Of a stretch of 35,443 nt of DNA, positions 31,088-35,443 are shown one piece after another. The notes below the pieces were generated by a model. That model saw only the letters and a list, made by a program, of their open reading frames with translations. It did no database searches and was not told the origin of the DNA. This DNA comes from Chloroflexota bacterium (lineage in GTDB: Bacteria > Chloroflexota > Anaerolineae > Anaerolineales > RBG-16-64-43): the NCBI GenBank assembly GCA_026389925.1, contig JAPLGX010000169.1:1-35443 (forward strand), in the 5' to 3' direction. A program made the translations under genes and the position numbers. Positions within the stretch are counted from its first letter, which is position 1. Each line of letters starts with the position of its first letter.

Positions 31088-33451
31088 ATGCCTGCTCTCG
31101 ATGCCGAAATCCTGCCGGTGCAATACTCCAACACTCGTCTGAGTGAGGAGATGCCACGCGGGTACCTGTTGCGCCCGGCGCCGCGGCGCAGTGCCCGCGG
31201 ACGCGGCAACGAAATGCTCCTGATGGGCCTGGCCATGTTGCCCGGCAGCACAGCGCCGGCCTCGCTGGCCGATGAGCTGTGCCAGCTCGGCGCGCGGGCC
31301 TACTTCGAGACCCCCGGTTCGGTCACCGCAGCACTGCGTGCGGCCTTCACGACTATCAATGAAGAACTGCTCCTGGCGGGCACGGGTGTTGTCTCGACCG
31401 CAATGCAGGCCAACCTGATATGCCTGGTCGTTCATGATGAGGCACTTTATCTGGGCTATGTCGGCTCGGTGCTGGCGGTGGTGGCGCAGCCAGGGCGGGT
31501 GAACCTATACCCTCCGCACGAGGAATCCGCCACGCGCCCGCTGGGCAGCTCGCGTGCGCTGGAGCTGCGCTACGGGCATATCCCGCTGGGCGACGATCCG
31601 CGCGAGAGCGGGGTGAGCCTGCTCATTGCTGCGTTGCCCGCGCCGAGCTGGAACGTCGCGCTGGACGGGGCCGAACGCCTCTCGCTGCGCGCTGTGGCCG
31701 AACGCATGGCCCAGCGCAATGTGGGCCAGACGAGCGGCATGCTGGCGCGCCTGGCTCCGGTCGCCGGCGGTGCGCAAAAGCAAGCGGACTTGGCGACCGT
31801 GGTGCGCGAACAGCGTGCCACGGCGGCGCCTCCGCCGCCGGTAACATCCGCCGGCCAGCGCTCGGCGGCCGAGGCCATCTCCATCATTCGCGAGGCGCAG
31901 CAGGCCGCACCTCGTGAGCGCGCAGCGGAAGAACCCGCTCCGTCGCCGCAGGCGCCGCAGGGGCCGATTATCGAGAGGCCGGCTTCCGGCCGTCCGCCCA
32001 TCCACGTGGCGCCTTCCCTCACTGAGCGTGGTGACGGGGCGCTGCCGCACGTCGCTCCATTCACTGATGCGCCACCCAAACCGCGGCTGAATGCCTGGGC
32101 GGCGCTGAGCGCTCTTGCCAGCGCCGCACGCACCACGACCCGCAGCGCATGGATGGCTTTGCGCAAAGGCATTGCCCGACTGATGCCGGCTGGCACACTG
32201 CAGGAGCGCGGCATGCTCACCTTGCCGCCGCAGCTCATGCTGGCCACAGCGATCGCCATCCCCGTCGCGGTGGTTGTTCTGGTCAGCGTGGTCTATTTCC
32301 GCCGCGGCCGCAGCGAGCAGTTTGCCGCGTTGATGGACCAAGCGCGCCAGGTCGCGGGCTCGGCCGCTCTCACCTCCGACCCGGCGCAGGTGCGCCAAGC
32401 GTGGGGCGAGGTCCTGGTGCTCCTGGAGGATGCCGCGCGTTTTGGTGAGTCGCCGGAACGGGCTGCGTTGCACCAGCAAGGCGTGGCGGCGCTTGATCAA
32501 CTCGACGGCATCACCCCGCTCGAATTCAGCCCGATGGTGCCCGGCGGGCTGGGGGCCAACACGCACGTTCGTGCGCTGGTGGCCGGCGACCGACAGATGT
32601 TCGTGTTGGACGCCACCCAGGGGCGCGTGTTGCGATTGGTGCTGGGGCAGGGCGGCTATCAACTTGACGAGACCTTCCATTGCGAATCGGGCGCTTACCC
32701 CGAGCACACGATTGAGACGCCGGTGGACATGGTGTGGGTGCCGGACATCACCGTGGGCACACAGATGCCTCAATCGGCGAAGGCCGGCGTGTTGGTCGCG
32801 GTCGACGCGCAGGGCGGCATCTTGTACTGCCCGCCGGGCGGCGCCGCGGTGGCCGGGGAGCTCGAGCCGCCGCGCACCGGGTGGCTTGGCGCGCGCGCTA
32901 TCGATTACTACAACGGCCGCCTGTATGTGCTCGACCCGCTGAGCAACGGGTTCTGGCGCTATGCCACACGCGGCTTTCATTTCGATCAGCCGCCCAACGA
33001 CTACTTCGATGCGGGCGTGCCCAACCTCACCGACACGATCGACTTGGCGGTGGCCAACGGGGATGTGTTCTTCTTGCACGCCGACGGGCAGCTCACGCGC
33101 TGCGCCTACAACCCGCTCTACGAACCGCCGGGCGGGGGGCAGACCGGTGCTAACGTGTGCGGCTCGGTGCTCTACAACGACACCCGCGCCGGACGTGCGC
33201 CCGGGCCGCGCATTGTGGATGCCCAGCTTATCCGCGTGACCTACAACGAGCCGCCCGAACCGTCGCTCTTCTTCCTGGATGGATTCGGCCGCGGAGCGTA
33301 CCGCTTCTCGCTGGCGCTCAACTTCCTCGAGCGCTTCCGGGTCACGACCTCCGAAGAAGGTGAAGCCACGGCGCTCGCCCTGGGCATCGATAAGACCCTC
33401 TATCTGGCCATCGGCGACCAGATCTATGCCGCCCGCACGGCCGTGCCCTGA
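31088..33451 (+). CDS. Membrane protein: degenerate PP2C-like domain, single TM, extracytoplasmic propeller-like domain
   Basis: A 787-residue protein. Residues about 20-230 resemble the PP2C/PPM phosphatase fold (ALRAAFTTINEELL, STAMQANLICLVVHDEALYLGYVGS, YPPHEES). The metal-binding motifs are missing: there is no DGMGG, and the GDSR position reads YVGS. A Pro/Ala-rich linker follows (about 250-345), then one hydrophobic helix at about 384-406 and a roughly 380-residue C-terminal part. That part has repeated short strands such as QMFVLDATQGRVLRLVL, GRLYVLDPLSNGFWRYA and GDVFFLHADGQLTRC, suggesting a beta-propeller outside the membrane, with four cysteines. It may be a transmembrane sensor with a pseudophosphatase inside. 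ATG 31088 is chosen because a -10 box lies just before it. Ligand and partner are unknown. Confidence 0.75.
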   Translation: MPALDAEILPVQYSNTRLSEEMPRGYLLRPAPRRSARGRGNEMLLMGLAMLPGSTAPASLADELCQLGARAYFETPGSVTAALRAAFTTINEELLLAGTGVVSTAMQANLICLVVHDEALYLGYVGSVLAVVAQPGRVNLYPPHEESATRPLGSSRALELRYGHIPLGDDPRESGVSLLIAALPAPSWNVALDGAERLSLRAVAERMAQRNVGQTSGMLARLAPVAGGAQKQADLATVVREQRATAAPPPPVTSAGQRSAAEAISIIREAQQAAPRERAAEEPAPSPQAPQGPIIERPASGRPPIHVAPSLTERGDGALPHVAPFTDAPPKPRLNAWAALSALASAARTTTRSAWMALRKGIARLMPAGTLQERGMLTLPPQLMLATAIAIPVAVVVLVSVVYFRRGRSEQFAALMDQARQVAGSAALTSDPAQVRQAWGEVLVLLEDAARFGESPERAALHQQGVAALDQLDGITPLEFSPMVPGGLGANTHVRALVAGDRQMFVLDATQGRVLRLVLGQGGYQLDETFHCESGAYPEHTIETPVDMVWVPDITVGTQMPQSAKAGVLVAVDAQGGILYCPPGGAAVAGELEPPRTGWLGARAIDYYNGRLYVLDPLSNGFWRYATRGFHFDQPPNDYFDAGVPNLTDTIDLAVANGDVFFLHADGQLTRCAYNPLYEPPGGGQTGANVCGSVLYNDTRAGRAPGPRIVDAQLIRVTYNEPPEPSLFFLDGFGRGAYRFSLALNFLERFRVTTSEEGEATALALGIDKTLYLAIGDQIYAARTAVP

Positions 33452-33464
33452 GACCGCGCCCGCT

Positions 33465-33493
33465 TTGACAGCCTCTTCACCCCCGACTACAAT
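33465..33493 (+). promoter_or_regulatory. Sigma-70 promoter for coaE
   Basis: TTGACA (33465-33470), 17-base spacer, TACAAT (33488-33493). The -35 box is perfect and the -10 box matches five of six. The transcript would start near 33500, about 33 bases before ATG 33533. This is the best promoter match in the window. Confidence 0.75.
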
Positions 33494-33532
33494 CGAGCTG
33501 CACCTATTCCCCCAGAGTGGATTCCCGCCTCC

Positions 33533-34654
33533 ATGAGCCGCTGGCCGGGCAAATACGTCATCGGGCTGACAGGCAACATCGCCACCGGCAAGAGCGTCGT
33601 GCGCAAGATGCTCGAGCACCTGGGCGCGTACGGTATTGATGCGGACGCGCTCAGCCACCGCTCGATCTCCAAGGGTGCGCCCGGCTACGCCGAGGTGGTG
33701 CGTACCTTCGGCGAATGGACCCTCGATGACCAGGGCGAGGTCAACCGCCAGGCTCTGGCCAAACTTGTCTTCTCCGATTCGAAACTGCTGGCCAAACTCG
33801 AAGCGGTGGTCCATCCTCTGGTGCGCGAGGCTCTCGACCTGCTGGTGCAGCGCTCGCGCGCGCCGGTCGTGGTGATCGAGGCCATCAAGCTGCTCGAATC
33901 CGGTCTAGTCGAGCTGTGCGACACCGTGTGGGTGACGCATGTTCCCGAGTGGATCCAACTGGTGCGCCTGCGCGAGAAGCGCGGGATGAGCGAGCAGGCA
34001 GCCCGCCAGCGCGTGGCCGTCCAGCCGCCGCAGCAAGAGAAGTTAGCCCGCGCCGACGTTGTCATACACAACGACGAGTCGTTCGAGTCGACCTGGAACC
34101 AGGTGCAAGCGGCCTGGGCCATGGTGCCGCGGCCGGCGGAAGCCGAAACCCAACCCCGCCCGCGCGGCGAAGCCTCGGTGAGGCGCGGACGCCCGCCGGA
34201 TGCGGATGAGATTGCGGGCTTCATTAACCTTGTGCGCCGCCCGACGCGCCTGCTGAGCCGGGCCGACATCATGGCGGCCTTCGGTCAGAAGGCTTACTTC
34301 CTGCTCGAGCTGAACGGAGAGATCATCGGCCTGATCGGCTGGCAAGTGGACAACCTGGTCACCCGCGCCGACGAGGTCCTGCTCCTGCCGGTCGTGACCC
34401 CCGAGCAAGGGTTGCGGCTCTTGCTGCATGCCATGGAGCACGCCTCGGCCGAGCTGCAGAGCGAGGCGGCCCTGGTGTATGCAGACCGCACCTTGGCCCG
34501 CAGCCCGGTGTGGCGCGACTCGGGCTACGAAGCCACGGGCCTGGGCCGGCTGAGCATCCGCGCCTGGGAGGAAGCCGCACGCGAATCGTTCGTGCCCGAG
34601 GCGCAGCTCTTCTTCAAACGGCTGCGTGCGGACCGGGTGATGAGGCCGATATGA
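33533..34654 (+). CDS. coaE: Dephospho-CoA kinase with C-terminal GNAT-like domain
   Basis: A 373-residue protein; ordinary CoaE has about 200 residues. Residues 1-200 are dephospho-CoA kinase, the last step of CoA synthesis: P-loop GLTGNIATGKS, the acceptor segment YGIDADALSH, EAVVHPLVRE, and VIEAIKLLESGLVELCDTVWVTH. After a Pro/Arg linker, residues about 223-373 look like an acetyltransferase fold: DEIAGFINLVRRPTRLL, KAYFLLELNGEIIGLIGWQ, ALVYADRTLARSPVWRDSGYE. A classic acetyl-CoA loop (R/QxxGxG/A) is not obvious, so the second domain may bind rather than transfer. A strong promoter precedes it, and its stop overlaps the next start (ATGA). Confidence 0.88.
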   Translation: MSRWPGKYVIGLTGNIATGKSVVRKMLEHLGAYGIDADALSHRSISKGAPGYAEVVRTFGEWTLDDQGEVNRQALAKLVFSDSKLLAKLEAVVHPLVREALDLLVQRSRAPVVVIEAIKLLESGLVELCDTVWVTHVPEWIQLVRLREKRGMSEQAARQRVAVQPPQQEKLARADVVIHNDESFESTWNQVQAAWAMVPRPAEAETQPRPRGEASVRRGRPPDADEIAGFINLVRRPTRLLSRADIMAAFGQKAYFLLELNGEIIGLIGWQVDNLVTRADEVLLLPVVTPEQGLRLLLHAMEHASAELQSEAALVYADRTLARSPVWRDSGYEATGLGRLSIRAWEEAARESFVPEAQLFFKRLRADRVMRPI

Positions 34655-34854
34655 AACGCCTGGGAGACTGGGTGCGCCGCCATCCGCGGCTGGTGGCCTG
34701 GGTCATCTTGGCGGCGGTGTTGATTGGCGTGGTCGCTTTCGATACGCGCGCGCTCGGCCTGAGGGGCCTGCGTATGGTTCTGCTCGTCGTGGCGGCGCTG
34801 GGGGTGTCGGCGGCTGCGGTGTGGATCGTCAGCTGGGATAGGCCGACCCAGTAG
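34651..34854 (+). CDS. Small two-helix membrane protein, unknown
   Basis: A 67-residue protein with a basic N terminus (MKRLGDWVRRHPR) and two hydrophobic segments (LVAWVILAAVLIGVVAF and MVLLVVAALGVSAAAVWIV). The ATG overlaps the coaE stop by four bases, so it is translationally coupled to it. I recognise no family. Confidence 0.65.
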   Translation: MKRLGDWVRRHPRLVAWVILAAVLIGVVAFDTRALGLRGLRMVLLVVAALGVSAAAVWIVSWDRPTQ

Positions 34855-34881
34855 GCGCGCGGCCACGGGAGGCACATCCAC

Positions 34882-34974
34882 AAAGCAACGGGGCTGTCCC
34901 AAAAGGGCGAAACGTTGGGACGGCCCCACTCTTCACAATTGCATCGGACTTTTGAGTCAGCCCCCGTTGCCTTT
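34882..34974. repeat. Dispersed palindrome family A, copy 2, inside a larger inverted repeat
   Basis: The inner palindrome GGGGCTGTCCCAA (34890-34902) / TTGGGACGGCCCC (34915-34927) is the reverse complement of copy 1 at 3686-3723. An outer pair, AAAGCAACGGGGCTG (34882-34896) and CAGCCCCCGTTGCCTTT (34958-34974), is also complementary apart from two extra bases. The outer and inner left arms overlap, so two alternative folds compete. It fills the gap between convergent genes. Confidence 0.75.
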
Positions 34975-34991
34975 CGCGTGCACAAAGTGAC

Positions 34992-35443
34992 TCAGGCCGC
35001 GGCCGGCTGCGATGGCGGAGCGGGCAAAGGCACCTCACCGTAGGTGCGCGCCCCAAAGCGTGTCAGCACCACCGCGCCCAGTCCGATGGCCCCGACGATG
35101 GCCGAGCCCAGCCAGCCCACGCACGGCACGATGCCGATGAAATCGAGCACCAGGGTCAACACCAAGGTGCCCAGCGCGGCCGAGGCGGCCGGGTGCAGTT
35201 TCCACTTGAGGACCTGCGCGAGGCGGTTCCCGACCTCCACGCCGATGGCAATCCAGCCGAACACGACGGCTGCAAGGAGCAGCACTGCGCCCAGGGCCGC
35301 CACCGGGATCAGACACAACGTGATCGCCAGCAGAATGAGCAACCCAGGGGCGACGACCGCTGTTAGCAGCCCCAGCGCGCCGGAGAGGGGCGCATGCCGC
35401 AGCGAAGCGTGCGCAACACGCGCTGTTTGGCCCGGCCAGAAGA
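34992..35443 (-). CDS. Membrane protein, C-terminal part (5' end outside the window)
   Basis: The frame is open from the stop at 34992 to the right edge, so the gene starts beyond the window. The visible 150 residues hold about four hydrophobic segments (GALGLLTAVVAPGLLILLAI, CLIPVAALGAVLLLAAVVF, ALGTLVLTLVLDFIGIV, LGSAIVGAIGLGAVVL) and a short Pro/Ala tail. The arrangement resembles the membrane part of Chloroflexota proteins that carry a bactofilin-like N-terminal domain, but that domain is not visible here. This is a tentative comparison. Confidence 0.6.
   Translation of the reverse strand, partial: FWPGQTARVAHASLRHAPLSGALGLLTAVVAPGLLILLAITLCLIPVAALGAVLLLAAVVFGWIAIGVEVGNRLAQVLKWKLHPAASAALGTLVLTLVLDFIGIVPCVGWLGSAIVGAIGLGAVVLTRFGARTYGEVPLPAPPSQPAAA

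Noticed and set aside
30647-31435. A 262-codon minus-strand open frame over the repeat-rich gap
   Set aside because: It covers palindromic repeats and the start of the plus-strand gene, with no protein family pattern.
31505-33814. A 769-codon minus-strand open frame
   Set aside because: Antisense to the PP2C-like/propeller gene and the start of coaE; no recognisable domain.

Overview
The window is GC-rich bacterial chromosome. It is most likely from the Chloroflexota (Anaerolineae-like). This placement rests on gene style, not on a marker-gene phylogeny: Thr/Pro-rich secreted proteins, an NBR1-Ig-like lipoprotein, a class A PBP with C-terminal Ig-like domains, tandem M42 aminopeptidases, an acidic N-terminal extension on NusG, and a greatly enlarged SecA. 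No prophage, insertion sequence or CRISPR array was seen.

Layout. 1-3663 (+): 3' end of tRNA-Trp, then secE-nusG-rplK-rplA, an L10-type leader with a terminator-like hairpin, and rplJ-rplL; rpoB does not follow. 3972-5762 (-): a FlK-type thioesterase followed by a MiaB-family methylthiotransferase. 5846-11270 (+): a class A PBP that has lost its recognisable catalytic motifs, an NBR1-Ig-like lipoprotein overlapping a nitrilase-family hydrolase, and a membrane protein with an internal repeat. 11458-16695 (-): one tight seven-gene run of a TP-rich anchored protein, three tandem M42 peptidase paralogs (one deleted and frameshifted, one intact, one without its metal ligands), a frameshifted ubiX, a YhbP-like flavin-fold protein and a methyltransferase. 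16921-25069 (+): a B12-binding subunit, MeaB GTPase, GNAT acetyltransferase, PRPP synthetase, a 1370-residue SecA and a metallo-beta-lactamase-fold hydrolase. 25215-28537 (-): a MacB-type efflux operon (adaptor, ATPase, permease). 29109-34854 (+): a GltD-like oxidoreductase behind a CRP-like palindrome, a membrane protein joining a degenerate PP2C-like domain to a probable extracytoplasmic propeller, a CoaE-GNAT-like fusion and a small membrane protein. 34992 to the right edge (-): a membrane protein cut by the window.

How the genes work together. The left end is the protein-synthesis and secretion core (L11/L1/L10/L12, NusG, SecE), with SecA further right. The B12 subunit plus MeaB points to a cobalamin-dependent acyl-CoA mutase whose large subunit lies elsewhere. 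CoaE, the thioesterase and the GNAT proteins all concern CoA or acyl-CoA. The M42 cluster suggests peptide scavenging.

Two themes stand out. First, several enzymes keep their fold but have lost catalytic residues (PBP, one M42 peptidase, the PP2C-like domain). Second, all four convergent gene junctions carry a copy or fragment of one of two dispersed palindromic repeat families.
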